NCBI GenBank assembly: GCA_947167725.1
Contig: CAMVJF010000002.1
Coordinates: 1-35,240 of the forward strand
Reading direction: 5' to 3'
Length of the DNA stretch: 35,240 bases
Origin: an uncultured Clostridia bacterium
Lineage (GTDB): Bacteria; Bacillota; Clostridia; Oscillospirales; Oscillospiraceae
Shown: piece after piece, positions 6,070 to 13,164 of the stretch
How the letters are laid out: the number at the start of each line of letters is the position of its first letter
How positions within the stretch are numbered: position 1 is the stretch's first letter
Translations under genes and position numbers: made by a program
The notes under the pieces: generated by a model
Database searches by the model: none
Seen by the model: only the letters and a program-made list of their open reading frames with translations
Told to the model about the DNA's origin: nothing

Positions 6070-7443
6070 TCAGAACGGCAGCCCCTCCTCGCCGCCTTCC
6101 ATCTCCCGGAAGGCGCTCTCCTGGGCGTCGCGTTTTTCCTGCGCCCGGCGTTCCTTCTCCCGGCGCTCGGCGCGTTTCTCGTCCATTTTGGCGGTCCGCT
6201 CGGCGCTCCCGTTCGGCAGCGCCATGTAGCGGAAGGTCAGCCGCGGGCCGTCGAAGCTCAGGAGCATCCGGGCCTGGCCGACGTCCTTGTTTTTGTCCAT
6301 GACCAGCACGCGGTTTGATGCGTAATCATCCGGATCGCTCAGGTCGAGCAGCAAAACGACGTCGGCGTCGTTGGCGAGCTGCTGGCTCTCGCGCAGGTTC
6401 TCCTTGCGCAGCGGCGGGCGGCGGCCCTTGCTGTCGCGCTGCGGCAGCGTCACCTGGCTCAGGGCGAACACGGTCACGCCGAGCTGCTGGGCGAGCGTGT
6501 GCAGCGCCATCGAGATCGCGCGGACCTGCAGCGCCGGGCTCTCGCCCTCGGCGCTGATCAGCTGCACGTAGTCAATGAAGATCACGTCCAGCCGCTTGGA
6601 TAAGGTCCGGGCGCGGATGTCCGCCGCGGTGAAGCCCGCCGCCTGGAAAAACTCCAGCGGCAGCTCCCAGCTCTTCTCGACGAGATCCGCCGTTCGGCGC
6701 AGCTCCTCCCGGGTCAGGCGATGGGCCTGGATGCTGCTCATCCGTGTCTCCGTCTGCTGGGCGAAAATGCGGCGCGCGAGCAGACGGTCCTGCGTCTCGA
6801 GCGAGAAAAAGCCGACGCGCTTGCCGCTTTGGGCAAGCGCCCAGGCCATCTGCAGGGCGAGCGCCGTCTTGCCGACCGAGTTGTAGGCGCCGAGGATCAC
6901 GTACTGGCCGGCCTGCACGCGCGCGGCTTTGGTGAGCTCCGGGATCCCCAGCTCGAGATACTCGTCCGGCTCGGCGCTGAGATCTTCCAGGAAGGTCTCG
7001 GCCAGCTCCCGCCAGCTCCGGCTCTCCTCGCGCCGCGTGTCCGCGCTCAGATCCGCCGCCCGGCTGATCAGCGCCCGCGCCTCGTCCAGCGTCCGGCAGG
7101 CGCCGAGCGCGAGCCCGGCGGCCTGCAGGGCGCGCAGCTGCGCCTTTTGCCGCACGATCGCGGCGTACTCGGCTACGTTCGCGGCCGTCGGCGTCGAGCG
7201 CATGAGCTGCGCCGCCACCGTGCCGTATTCGTCCGAGGCCCCGGCCGCCGCCCCGATCGTCACGGGGTCGACCGGCTTCTTTTCCAGCCACAGTCCCCGG
7301 GCCGCCTCATAGAGATGCCGCAGCGTCGTATCCGCGAAGTCCTCCGGCCGAAGATCCTGCACGAGGCCCGGCAGCACGCCGTCCGGGTCGATCAGCAGCG
7401 AGCCGATCACCGCGGCCTCGGCCTGCGGGAAGCTCAGATCCAT
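6070..7443 (-). CDS. dnaB: Replicative DNA helicase, DnaB family
   Basis: A 457-residue protein with a DnaB N-terminal domain (residues 1-100, PQAEAAVIGSLLIDPDG) and a RecA-like ATPase core. Walker A is GAYNSVGKTAL (about 184-194) and Walker B is LDVIFIDYVQLIS. FALSQVTLP and ESQQLANDADVVLLL match later helicase motifs. It should form a hexamer that unwinds the phage replication fork, loaded by the initiator encoded just upstream with a 10-base overlap. The C-terminal 50 residues are a charged run (KRAERREKERRAQEKRDAQ) not needed for the fold. Length is normal for the family. Confidence 0.92.
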   Translation of the reverse strand: MDLSFPQAEAAVIGSLLIDPDGVLPGLVQDLRPEDFADTTLRHLYEAARGLWLEKKPVDPVTIGAAAGASDEYGTVAAQLMRSTPTAANVAEYAAIVRQKAQLRALQAAGLALGACRTLDEARALISRAADLSADTRREESRSWRELAETFLEDLSAEPDEYLELGIPELTKAARVQAGQYVILGAYNSVGKTALALQMAWALAQSGKRVGFFSLETQDRLLARRIFAQQTETRMSSIQAHRLTREELRRTADLVEKSWELPLEFFQAAGFTAADIRARTLSKRLDVIFIDYVQLISAEGESPALQVRAISMALHTLAQQLGVTVFALSQVTLPQRDSKGRRPPLRKENLRESQQLANDADVVLLLDLSDPDDYASNRVLVMDKNKDVGQARMLLSFDGPRLTFRYMALPNGSAERTAKMDEKRAERREKERRAQEKRDAQESAFREMEGGEEGLPF

Positions 7444-8246
7444 GGGATGTTCTGCCCCCTCTCCGCGGTCTCCTCATACGGCTGCGCCTCCCACGGGTCC
7501 GGCATATCGTCGGCGTCCTGCCAGCGCGCGCCGTTGAGGTAGGTCGCGGCCATCGGGATGCCGACGCCCCGCTGCCACTCCGGCGTGGCGCGCTGCCTGA
7601 GCAGCGCCCGGCCGATCCGGGCGATCAGCTCGTCGTCCGGCTGCAGCCGGTCCCAGGCGTCCATGGCGGCCTGCTTGTTCTCGTTGCGTGTCCGGCCGCC
7701 CTCGCCCGGGATCTTCCGGTACCAGGTCCAGAACGCGGCGAAGCGCTCCGGCTTCCAGTCCGGTGCCTCCCGGGGAGCGTGTTTGCGACTTCCGCAAACA
7801 CGTGTATTAGATTTATTGTTAATTTTCTTATAAGGTGTCGGGGCCTCAGTTTGGAAAGTTTTTTCCAAACTGCCGGAAAATTTCTTCCGAACTGCGGACC
7901 CAGTTTGGAAAATATTTTCCAAACTGGACGGCGCCCCCGCGAGGGGATTGATCCCCGCGTAGATCCGCCGCTCGACGGTCGCGTTGTGCTCCCCCGCCTC
8001 GCGCTCGATGCGGATATAGCCGGTGTCGGCCAGGGCCTTCAGCAGCGAGCGGATCGTCCGCTCGGTCATTTGGTAGAGCCCGGCGAAATAGGCGTCGTCC
8101 GCGAAGCAGTAGCCGGTCTTTCCGGTGAGGCTGGAGATCTCCGCATAGAGGAGCTTGGCGTTGGCGGGGATCCGATCGTCGTACCGGATCCCCGCGGGCA
8201 ATATCGCCCAGTATCCCGGCTGCGCCGGGAGCTTGTCGTCGGTCAT
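7434..8246 (-). CDS. Phage replication initiator (winged-helix, lambda O-like role)
   Basis: A 270-residue initiator. The N-terminal 90 residues are a helix-turn-helix domain (KLLYAEISSLTGKTGYCFAD, MTERTIRSLLKALADTGYI) of the phage replisome-organiser kind. The C-terminal 110 residues (FAAFWTWYRKIPGEGG to TYLNGARWQD) match the conserved end of these proteins. The low-complexity linker, about residues 107-133, is encoded by three palindromes and carries the echoing peptides SLENIFQTG and SLEKTFQT. An AT-rich stretch follows in the gene. Origin inside initiator gene, with the helicase next, is the lambda O-P arrangement. Start ATG 8246 has only a weak GGA/GAG site and lies 5 bases after the upstream stop. 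Confidence 0.8.
   Translation of the reverse strand: MTDDKLPAQPGYWAILPAGIRYDDRIPANAKLLYAEISSLTGKTGYCFADDAYFAGLYQMTERTIRSLLKALADTGYIRIEREAGEHNATVERRIYAGINPLAGAPSSLENIFQTGSAVRKKFSGSLEKTFQTEAPTPYKKINNKSNTRVCGSRKHAPREAPDWKPERFAAFWTWYRKIPGEGGRTRNENKQAAMDAWDRLQPDDELIARIGRALLRQRATPEWQRGVGIPMAATYLNGARWQDADDMPDPWEAQPYEETAERGQNIPWI
7800..7926. other. Candidate replication origin: palindromes plus AT-rich unwinding stretch
   Basis: Two 26-base inverted repeats share arms CAGTTTGGAAA and TTTCCAAACTG, at 7847-7872 (one mismatched pair near the centre) and 7901-7926 (perfect). A third, diverged one (CGGAA and TTCCG arms) is centred at about 7882. Next to them, 7800-7836 is a run of A/T (TTAGATTTATTGTTAATTTT) in otherwise GC-rich DNA. 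Lying inside the initiator gene, this is the layout of lambda-type origins. Function is inferred. Confidence 0.6.
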
Positions 8247-8250
8247 AATC

Positions 8251-8933
<683 letters not shown>

Positions 8934-8949
<16 letters not shown>

Positions 8950-9227
8950 TCCTTCACCCCGCCGATACTGGCGATCGCCTGCTCGCTGCAGGGGATGATC
9001 TCGATCACCTGGGTCACGGTCATCTGCGGCACCGTCACCGTGAACTTGCAGTTCTCCGGCGCCTTGGTGCCCTCGGTTGCGAGTTGGGAGAGCGACGCGG
9101 CTCCGTCCCAGTACCATATCCGCCGCGCGTCGCGCAGCTGCGCCGTCTGGCCGTCCAGGCTTTCCACGCGGGCAAAGAACACGCCCGCCCCGTAGCATCT
9201 CACGATGCAAAACTGATTTTCGTACAT
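8934..9227 (-). CDS. Partner of the Gly-X protein (97 aa)
   Basis: A 97-residue protein with the recognisable segment RDARRIWYWDGAASLSQLAT and the ending VIEIIPCSEQAIASIGGVKEW. This family is usually encoded directly upstream of Gly-X repeat proteins in gut phages, suggesting the two act together. It has an excellent AAAGGAGG site before ATG 9227. The sequence suggests a compact beta-rich fold with no membrane segment. The molecular role is not known. Confidence 0.7.
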
Positions 9228-9265
9228 GGATATCCTCCTTTATTTCTCCGGCCGCAGCCGGGTAT

Positions 9266-9469
9266 TCACGTTTCGCTGCTGCAGAGCTTATTCGCGAGGT
9301 CGATGGCCATGTAGCAGCGCTTCCGGCCGACCTCGTAGCGCGGCACGTCCTCCAGAAACTCGCGGGTCGCCTTGGGGCAGAGGCCCAGGTACTTCCCGGC
9401 GGCCTTGGTGGTGATCAGGTTGCCGCACTGGCTGCGGATGTCGTTCACGATCTCTTTTTTCGTTGCCAT
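9266..9469 (-). CDS. Small helix-turn-helix DNA-binding protein
   Basis: A 67-residue protein with a helix-turn-helix of the excisionase/MerR-like type (LITTKAAGKYLGLCPKATREFLEDVPRYEVGRKRCY). The 'arm then Arg-Lys-Arg' ending is typical of small DNA-binding proteins that bend DNA for excision or control early genes. ATG 9469 has a GGGAGGACGAC site. Excisionase is plausible because an integrase exists but no other candidate is near; a replication accessory is the alternative. Confidence 0.6.
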   Translation of the reverse strand: MATKKEIVNDIRSQCGNLITTKAAGKYLGLCPKATREFLEDVPRYEVGRKRCYMAIDLANKLCSSET

Positions 9470-9481
9470 GTCGTCCTCCCT

Positions 9482-9522
9482 TGTCATTGCGAACCGTCGC
9501 GCACGACGGTGTGGCAATCCGT
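9482..9522 (+). repeat. Palindromic element A, copy 4
   Basis: Flanks as in the other copies. Stem ACCGTCG and CGACGGT around loop CGCA, a different stem sequence with full pairing. It fills the gap immediately after the stop codon of the 9526-9969 gene. Confidence 0.85.
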
Positions 9523-9525
9523 CTC

Positions 9526-9969
9526 CTATCTCTCGCAGTAGTCGATCTGCATGGCCGCCTGGATCAGCGGGTGCAGATCCCGCACGATCGCCTTGAAGCG
9601 CGGTTCCTCCTCCGGATCCACGCGCCCGTCCGCCGCGATCCGCAGCAGCGCGTCGCCGTGGTGCTTCTCGTCGAAGTCCTGGATCGCCGCGAGCAGCTGC
9701 ACCACGGCCTGCGCCAGCGGCAGCCGCTGTACCTCCGGGATCACCTGGGCCGCGACGTAACTCTTGCGCCGCAGGTGCCAGGTCCCGAGGATCTGCATCC
9801 CGGAGAAGTCCGCCATGCTCAGCACGATGTCGTCCTCCGGCAGGATCTCGCCGCTCTCATATTTCCGCACGGCGCTCTCGCTCACGCCGAGGATCTCCGC
9901 CCAGCGCGCCTGCGTCAGACCGGCAGCGCGCCTGGCGTTGCAATAGATGTTTCGCCCGTTTTCGTCCAT
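9526..9969 (-). CDS. XRE-family regulator (147 aa)
   Basis: The N-terminal 60 residues are an XRE/Cro-type helix-turn-helix (ARRAAGLTQARWAEILGVSESAVRKYESGEILPEDDIV). The rest is a helical domain of unknown role (LAQAVVQLLAAIQDFDEKHH). It probably regulates phage early genes. ATG 9969 is preceded by AAAGGAGGCCT. A 249-base gap upstream separates it from the next gene and holds a hairpin, a tRNA-like fold and one family B repeat. Confidence 0.75.
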   Translation of the reverse strand: MDENGRNIYCNARRAAGLTQARWAEILGVSESAVRKYESGEILPEDDIVLSMADFSGMQILGTWHLRRKSYVAAQVIPEVQRLPLAQAVVQLLAAIQDFDEKHHGDALLRIAADGRVDPEEEPRFKAIVRDLHPLIQAAMQIDYCER

Positions 9970-10020
9970 GTATCAGGCCTCCTTTATCGCCTATAATCGG
10001 AGTATCAGATCCCCCGTCTC

Positions 10021-10051
10021 GCATCGGAGCCCAGCGCAGCGGGTCCGATGC
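10021..10051. repeat. Inverted repeat upstream of the XRE gene
   Basis: Arms GCATCGGA and TCCGATGC pair perfectly, with additional CCC/GGG pairing inside. It lies about 50 bases upstream of the 9526-9969 gene. It has no T run, so a regulatory or operator role is as likely as termination. Confidence 0.5.
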
Positions 10052-10162
10052 AAGGAGGGTGGTGGCAGCGTGGAGAGTCGAACTCCGCGGCGCTCATGCC
10101 CCTGCGCCGCCTGCTGGCTTGGCGTCCAGCGTCACCGCTCCGGCGGGTCCGCTGCCGTATTC

Positions 10163-10204
10163 TGTCATCCTGAGCGAGGCCGCAGGCCGAGTCGAAGGAT
10201 CTCC
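10163..10204 (+). repeat. Palindromic element B, copy 1
   Basis: Flanks TGTCATCCTGA and GAAGGATCTCCC, whose ATCCT and AGGAT can pair. The interior has its own GGCC/GGCC stem. It lies just past the 3' end of the small membrane-protein gene. Confidence 0.75.
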
Positions 10205-10218
10205 CGGCCGGCAGCTCC

Positions 10219-10398
10219 TCATCCCAGCAGCTCCATCTGCATGGCGAGCAGGATCATAAAAACGGGGATCGCCAGCATCGTCGCCACGATCATCGAGCCG
10301 AAGATCCAGAATTTCAGATCCTTGCGGCACATGGGCGCGTCAAAGCTCATAAACAGCACCAGGCCGTAAAGCCCGAGCCACAGCAGAAAGCCCGTCAC
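10219..10398 (-). CDS. Small membrane protein (59 aa)
   Basis: A 59-codon frame starting with GTG at 10398, overlapping the stop of the upstream XRE gene (GTGA). It has two hydrophobic segments: residues about 3-18 (GFLLWLGLYGLVLFMS) and about 33-56 (FGSMIVATMLAIPVFMILLA), separated by a short polar loop. It is probably a two-helix inner-membrane peptide. Coupling to an XRE gene is seen, but no function can be assigned. It could be a small toxin-like or exclusion protein; no evidence favours either. Confidence 0.55.
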   Translation of the reverse strand: MTGFLLWLGLYGLVLFMSFDAPMCRKDLKFWIFGSMIVATMLAIPVFMILLAMQMELLG

Positions 10399-10682
10399 GC
10401 GCTCCCCTCCTCCGGCGCCGTCTTGTCATTGCGAACCAGTCCGCAGACTGGTGTGGCAATCCGTCCCTCCGTCTCTTCCGGTGCCTCGTACAGCTCGTCG
10501 ATCGAGCAGCACAGCAGCCCGGCGAGATCCGGGAGCACCCGGGCCGAGGGCCAGCTCGTCCCGGTCTCCCACATGCCGACGGTCGCGCGCTCGACGCCCA
10601 GCGCCTCGGCCATCTCGGCCTGCGTCATGCCCGCCCGCTTGCGCCGCGGCTGCAGGCCCTCCAGTTTCGTCCTCTTTGTCAT
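10395..10682 (-). CDS. XRE-family regulator with repeat-encoded tail
   Basis: A 95-residue protein. Residues about 8-65 are an XRE helix-turn-helix (RRKRAGMTQAEMAEALGVER, ATVGMWETGTSWPSARVL, SIDELYE). The last 25 or so residues come from element A copy 5 being translated (RIATPVCGLVRND), so they are likely an acquired, non-essential extension. ATG 10682 has a GAAAGGGGATT site. Probably a second Cro/CI-like early regulator. Confidence 0.8.
   Translation of the reverse strand: MTKRTKLEGLQPRRKRAGMTQAEMAEALGVERATVGMWETGTSWPSARVLPDLAGLLCCSIDELYEAPEETEGRIATPVCGLVRNDKTAPEEGSA
10424..10464 (+). repeat. Palindromic element A, copy 5 (inside XRE gene 3' end)
   Basis: Flanks intact. Stem ACCAGTC and GACTGGT pair perfectly around loop CGCA. 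Translated as the tail of the XRE protein. Confidence 0.88.
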
Positions 10683-10696
10683 GCAATCCCCTTTCC

Positions 10697-10725
10697 GTAG
10701 GGGCGGCTATCAGCCGCCCGCCTCC
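10697..10725. repeat. Palindromic element C (GGGCGGCT stem)
   Basis: GGGCGGCT and AGCCGCCC pair perfectly around a 3-base loop, in the context GTAGGGGCGG...CGCCTCC. It supplies the last codons and the stop of the 10710-11069 gene. I recognise GTAGGGGCGG-type palindromes as dispersed in gut Firmicute genomes. Only one copy is seen here. Confidence 0.65.
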
Positions 10726-11069
10726 CATTGGATCTCCTTCCACCCGAGGCTGTCGCAGAACCACAGCCGCCCGTCCGGCGTCTCGACGATATCGCTCACG
10801 CTCATGCTGTGCCCGGTGAAGTCCTCGGGTACCGGCGGCACGTTCCCCTTCCCCTCGGCCCGGTTGAAAAGCAGAAACAGCCAGTCGAGGCTCGGCTCCT
10901 GCTCGGTCACGTAGGAGTAAAGGTGCACCCATGCCGCCCGCGGTAACTGCGGAAGCTCGCCGCGGCAATCCGGATGCTCCCGCAGGATCTGATCCAGCGA
11001 GCTGAAAGCATACGCCCGGAAGATCTTCTCGTCGTTGTTCCGGACCTGGTAGATCTTATAGACGTTCAT
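10710..11069 (-). CDS. YodL-like domain protein (119 aa)
   Basis: A 119-residue soluble protein. VYKIYQVRN at the start and PEDFTGHSMSVSDIVE plus FCDSLGWKEI near the end match the YodL-type domain often found in Firmicute mobile elements and antirestriction-like proteins. The exact role is unknown. ATG 11069 follows a GGAGGCGC site. Its final codons are supplied by palindrome C. Confidence 0.6.
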   Translation of the reverse strand: MNVYKIYQVRNNDEKIFRAYAFSSLDQILREHPDCRGELPQLPRAAWVHLYSYVTEQEPSLDWLFLLFNRAEGKGNVPPVPEDFTGHSMSVSDIVETPDGRLWFCDSLGWKEIQWEAGG

Positions 11070-11085
11070 CCCAGCGCCTCCCCTC

Positions 11086-11127
11086 TGTCATTCCGAGCCA
11101 GTGTGCGCACTGGCGTGGGAATCCGTT
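11086..11127 (+). repeat. Palindromic element A, copy 6
   Basis: Outer arms are ATTCC and GGAAT instead of ATTGC and GCAAT, so both sides changed together. Stem GCCAGTG and CACTGGC around loop TGCG. It supplies the final codons and stop of the 11088-11318 gene. Confidence 0.85.
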
Positions 11128-11318
11128 CCGACCTCCACGGCGTCCACCAGCAAATAGGGCGATTCGCTCGCCCGCGTCCGGATCTGGATCCGCCAGACCT
11201 TCTTTTCGGCGTGCTCGATCTGCAGCCGCCCGCCGCTCGGGAGCTTCAAGGGCTCCTGATCCTTCCGGGTGAGATAGATATCGGCCGTCGTGGCCTTCCA
11301 GAGCTCCTGCAGCGTCAT
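11088..11318 (-). CDS. Small early phage protein (76 aa)
   Basis: A 76-residue protein with a beta-rich core (DIYLTRKDQEPLKLPSGGRL, KVWRIQIRTRASESPYLLVD). The last dozen residues (TDSHASAHTGSE) and the stop codon come from element A copy 6. ATG 11318 overlaps the upstream stop and has a GGAGGGG site. No recognised domain; function unknown. Confidence 0.5.
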   Translation of the reverse strand: MTLQELWKATTADIYLTRKDQEPLKLPSGGRLQIEHAEKKVWRIQIRTRASESPYLLVDAVEVGTDSHASAHTGSE

Positions 11319-11449
11319 GCGCGCCCCTCCTCTCTGTCATCCTGAGCGCAGCGAAGGATCTCCCCGTCGCTCCACCAAGCCTCCTCGTCCTCCACCTCAT
11401 TGGCCAGGATCCGCAGCATGCTGATCACATAGTCCAAAAGTCCGATCAT
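11315..11449 (-). CDS. Very small early protein with repeat-encoded end (44 aa)
   Basis: A 44-codon frame (MIGLLDYVISMLRILANEVE at the start) with a GAGGGGG site before ATG 11449. An amphipathic or membrane-touching N-terminal helix is followed by an acidic stretch. The last third (EILRCAQDDREEGRA) is translated from family B repeat copy 2. The ATGA overlap with the next gene supports it as real. Function unknown. Confidence 0.5.
   Translation of the reverse strand: MIGLLDYVISMLRILANEVEDEEAWWSDGEILRCAQDDREEGRA
11335..11363 (+). repeat. Palindromic element B, copy 2
   Basis: TGTCATCCTGA, short GCGCAGC centre, then GAAGGATCTCCC. The ATCCT and AGGAT arms pair. Translated as the end of the 44-residue protein. 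Confidence 0.75.
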
Positions 11450-11463
11450 GTCCGCGCCCCCTC

Positions 11464-11658
11464 TCAGAACACGAAGTCCGTGTGGACCTCGGCCGTGCCC
11501 TTGAGATAGGCGAAGCGGTTGGCGTCGTCGAAGCGGACGCACTCGTACTTGCCCTGGCTGCGGTCGTACTCGCCGCGGATCCAGACCTGGGACTCGTTCG
11601 GCTCAGCCAGCGCCTTGCGCGTGAAAAAGTCGCCCTTCTTGAGCTCTTTCAGTTTCAT
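11464..11658 (-). CDS. Conserved small mobile-element protein (64 aa)
   Basis: A 64-residue protein (MKLKELKKGDFFTRKALAEP, SQVWIRGEYDRSQGKYECVR). I recognise this family from Firmicute phages and integrative elements, usually as the first early gene; it looks like a small beta-barrel and its role is unknown. ATG 11658 follows AAAGGAGC. It is the first gene downstream of the leftward promoter, so it is probably expressed earliest and under repressor control. Confidence 0.65.
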   Translation of the reverse strand: MKLKELKKGDFFTRKALAEPNESQVWIRGEYDRSQGKYECVRFDDANRFAYLKGTAEVHTDFVF

Positions 11659-11712
11659 CGTCGTGCTCCTTTCTCTCTCTTTGTTGGAAACTCTGTTGAC
11701 GATGTGGGAAAT

Positions 11713-11729
11713 GCCACGCTTTGTGGCGT
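11713..11729. promoter_or_regulatory. Operator-like site O1
   Basis: GCCACGCTTTGTGGCGT, with GCCAC and GTGGC as inverted arms. It matches site O2 at 14 of 17 positions. It lies just downstream of the leftward -10 box, where a bound repressor would block transcription. Confidence 0.55.
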
Positions 11730-11735
11730 GTGCAT

Positions 11736-11765
11736 ATAATAAGCCCCGTTCTGTTGCTTTGTCAA
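11736..11765 (-). promoter_or_regulatory. Leftward early promoter
   Basis: On the minus strand: -35 TTGACA (11760-11765), 18-base spacer, -10 TATTAT (11736-11741). This is a perfect -35 and a near-consensus -10. It faces the early operon starting at 11658 and lies between the two operator-like sites. Confidence 0.7.
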
Positions 11766-11783
11766 GCAGATTTGCATTTATGC

Positions 11784-11800
11784 GCCACGATTTGTTGCAT
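11784..11800. promoter_or_regulatory. Operator-like site O2
   Basis: GCCACGATTTGTTGCAT, a near copy of O1 in the same orientation. It sits immediately upstream of the putative rightward -35 box and upstream of the leftward -35, a position from which repressor could autoregulate. Confidence 0.5.
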
Positions 11801-11803
11801 CTG

Positions 11804-11832
11804 CTGAAAAAGCGATTCGAGTATTGTATAAT
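11804..11832 (+). promoter_or_regulatory. Rightward repressor promoter
   Basis: -10 TATAAT at 11827-11832 is consensus. A weak -35, CTGAAA, lies at 11804-11809 with a 17-base spacer. Transcription would start about 25 bases before the repressor start codon. A weak -35 next to an operator fits an activator-assisted maintenance promoter. Confidence 0.55.
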
Positions 11833-11862
11833 TTGACAAGCCCATTGTTGAGGTGAAACGAA

Positions 11863-12192
11863 ATGAACCGGATAAAGCAACTGCGGCAAGGTAACGGGTG
11901 GCTGCAAGCCGATCTTGCAAAAAAACTGCAGACAAGCCGTCAGGCCATCGGCAACTATGAGACCGGCGAGCGTTCGCCGGACGTCGAGACCATCCTTAAG
12001 CTCTGTGAGATCTTCGGCTGTTCCGCCGATTACCTCCTCGGCCGCTCCGCCCTTCCCTCGCCGGAGCTCAGCGAGGAGGAGACGGAGCTGCTCCTCGCCT
12101 TCCGCCGGGCGGACGATCGCTCTCGGGAGATGGTGCGGCTTGCCCTGGCCCCTTTCATCGGCGCGGCTATCACCGCCGAGTCGGCAAAATAG
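11863..12192 (+). CDS. XRE-family phage repressor (CI-like)
   Basis: A 109-residue protein with an N-terminal XRE helix-turn-helix (LRQGNGWLQADLAKKLQTSR, QAIGNYETGERSPDVETILK, LCEIFGCSADYLLGR) and a helical C-terminus. It is short and lacks the peptidase domain of lambda CI, so induction would not use RecA-driven self-cleavage. It is the first rightward gene of the lysogeny cluster, facing the early operon across two operator-like sites. ATG 11863 follows GAGGTGA. Likely the master lysogeny repressor; this rests on position and fold. Confidence 0.8.
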   Translation: MNRIKQLRQGNGWLQADLAKKLQTSRQAIGNYETGERSPDVETILKLCEIFGCSADYLLGRSALPSPELSEEETELLLAFRRADDRSREMVRLALAPFIGAAITAESAK

Positions 12193-12220
12193 AGTTTTTG
12201 TATTGAGAAGGGAGCCGCTT

Positions 12221-13114
12221 ATGACAGCCTTTCACAAAAAGAGCTTAGTTTATCTTTGTCTGCTCGCCTTGTGTTTGTTCTTCGCGGCTTGCTCGTCTCA
12301 AAGTGAGGAGGGATGGACGCGTTTGAACGCGGCGGATAAAACGGTTCCAATAACGCCGCCTCCCGGCGCTGTGTTGGAATCGCCCTCTCTCGAGGCGGCC
12401 GAGCCGGACCCGCTTGAGCCGGTCCTCCTCGCCTGCGACCTGGCGTTCAAGCAGGCCATAGATGGTCAGTATGCTGTTGACCTGGATGAAGAGGCGAAAA
12501 GTGCACTTTTCTACGTGTGGCAGGACGACATCAACGGGTACGCGCTGGACGCTGCCATGGTAAACAAAGCCGATTATGAGACATGGCAGGGGATCAAAAA
12601 AGCGCTTTGCAGCCTGAGCACAACGATTCAGAAAAAGTTTGATGAAGCGGACGAGGGCCGCTACACTGTCGAGCTGCATCTTGTCGATCCTTATGATTTT
12701 GAGCTCTTGCTCGCCAGTATTTCCGAGGGCGCTGTGACGTTTGATATCGTCGACGAGACGCCAGCGGGGCAAAAAGTGTCGACGGCTTTATATGGTGAAG
12801 ACGCTTATCACGCAAGAGAACCGCGGACGCTTGGCGAACAGAACGCGTTAAAAACCGCTCTTTCCTACTTATCGGTGTCCGCTTTCTCGAAAACCGGCCT
12901 GATTTCTCAGCTTGAGTTTGAAGGGTATACGCACAGCGAGGCGGTTTTTGCTGCGGAGTCCTGCGGGGCTGATTGGGACGAACAAGCGGCAAAATCTGCC
13001 GCAAGCTATCTTCGGATCTCGAGCTTTTCTCGTCAGGGCTTGATCGAACAGCTTCAGTTTGAGGGCTTCACCTATGAACAGGCTCTGTATGGTGTCGTTA
13101 AAAACGGGTATTAA
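12221..13114 (+). CDS. Ltp-like superinfection-exclusion lipoprotein
   Basis: A 297-residue lipoprotein. The signal peptide (residues 1-23, LVYLCLLALCLFFAA) ends at a lipobox FAAC with Cys24; Phe at -3 is slightly unusual. An acidic, Pro-rich spacer and a central domain follow. The C-terminus has two copies of a helical repeat of about 40 residues: ALKTALSYLSVSAFSKTGLI and AAKSAASYLRISSFSRQGLI, each continuing into QLEFEGYT or QLQFEGFT. This repeat is that of the Ltp lipoprotein of Streptococcus thermophilus phage TP-J34, which blocks DNA injection by related phages. Anchored outside the membrane, it would protect the lysogen. Codon use is visibly less GC-rich than neighbours. Start chosen by the AGAAGGGAG site. 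Confidence 0.82.
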   Translation: MTAFHKKSLVYLCLLALCLFFAACSSQSEEGWTRLNAADKTVPITPPPGAVLESPSLEAAEPDPLEPVLLACDLAFKQAIDGQYAVDLDEEAKSALFYVWQDDINGYALDAAMVNKADYETWQGIKKALCSLSTTIQKKFDEADEGRYTVELHLVDPYDFELLLASISEGAVTFDIVDETPAGQKVSTALYGEDAYHAREPRTLGEQNALKTALSYLSVSAFSKTGLISQLEFEGYTHSEAVFAAESCGADWDEQAAKSAASYLRISSFSRQGLIEQLQFEGFTYEQALYGVVKNGY

Positions 13115-13128
13115 GTGCCCAAATTAAA

Positions 13129-13152
13129 CACGCCCGGCTCCTGCCGGGCGTG
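13129..13152. repeat. Perfect hairpin before integrase
   Basis: CACGCCCGGC and GCCGGGCGTG form a 10-bp stem with a 4-base loop. It is followed by AGGTTTATC rather than a T run, so it is either a weak terminator for the lipoprotein transcript or a structure just 5' of the weak integrase ribosome binding site, limiting integrase expression. Confidence 0.6.
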
Positions 13153-13164
13153 AGGTTTATCAAA

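Noticed and set aside
10059..10156. Functional tRNA gene
   Set aside because: Acceptor and T arms look right, but the anticodon loop lacks T33 and has no sensible anticodon, and the D arm is atypical. Kept only as a low-interest observation.
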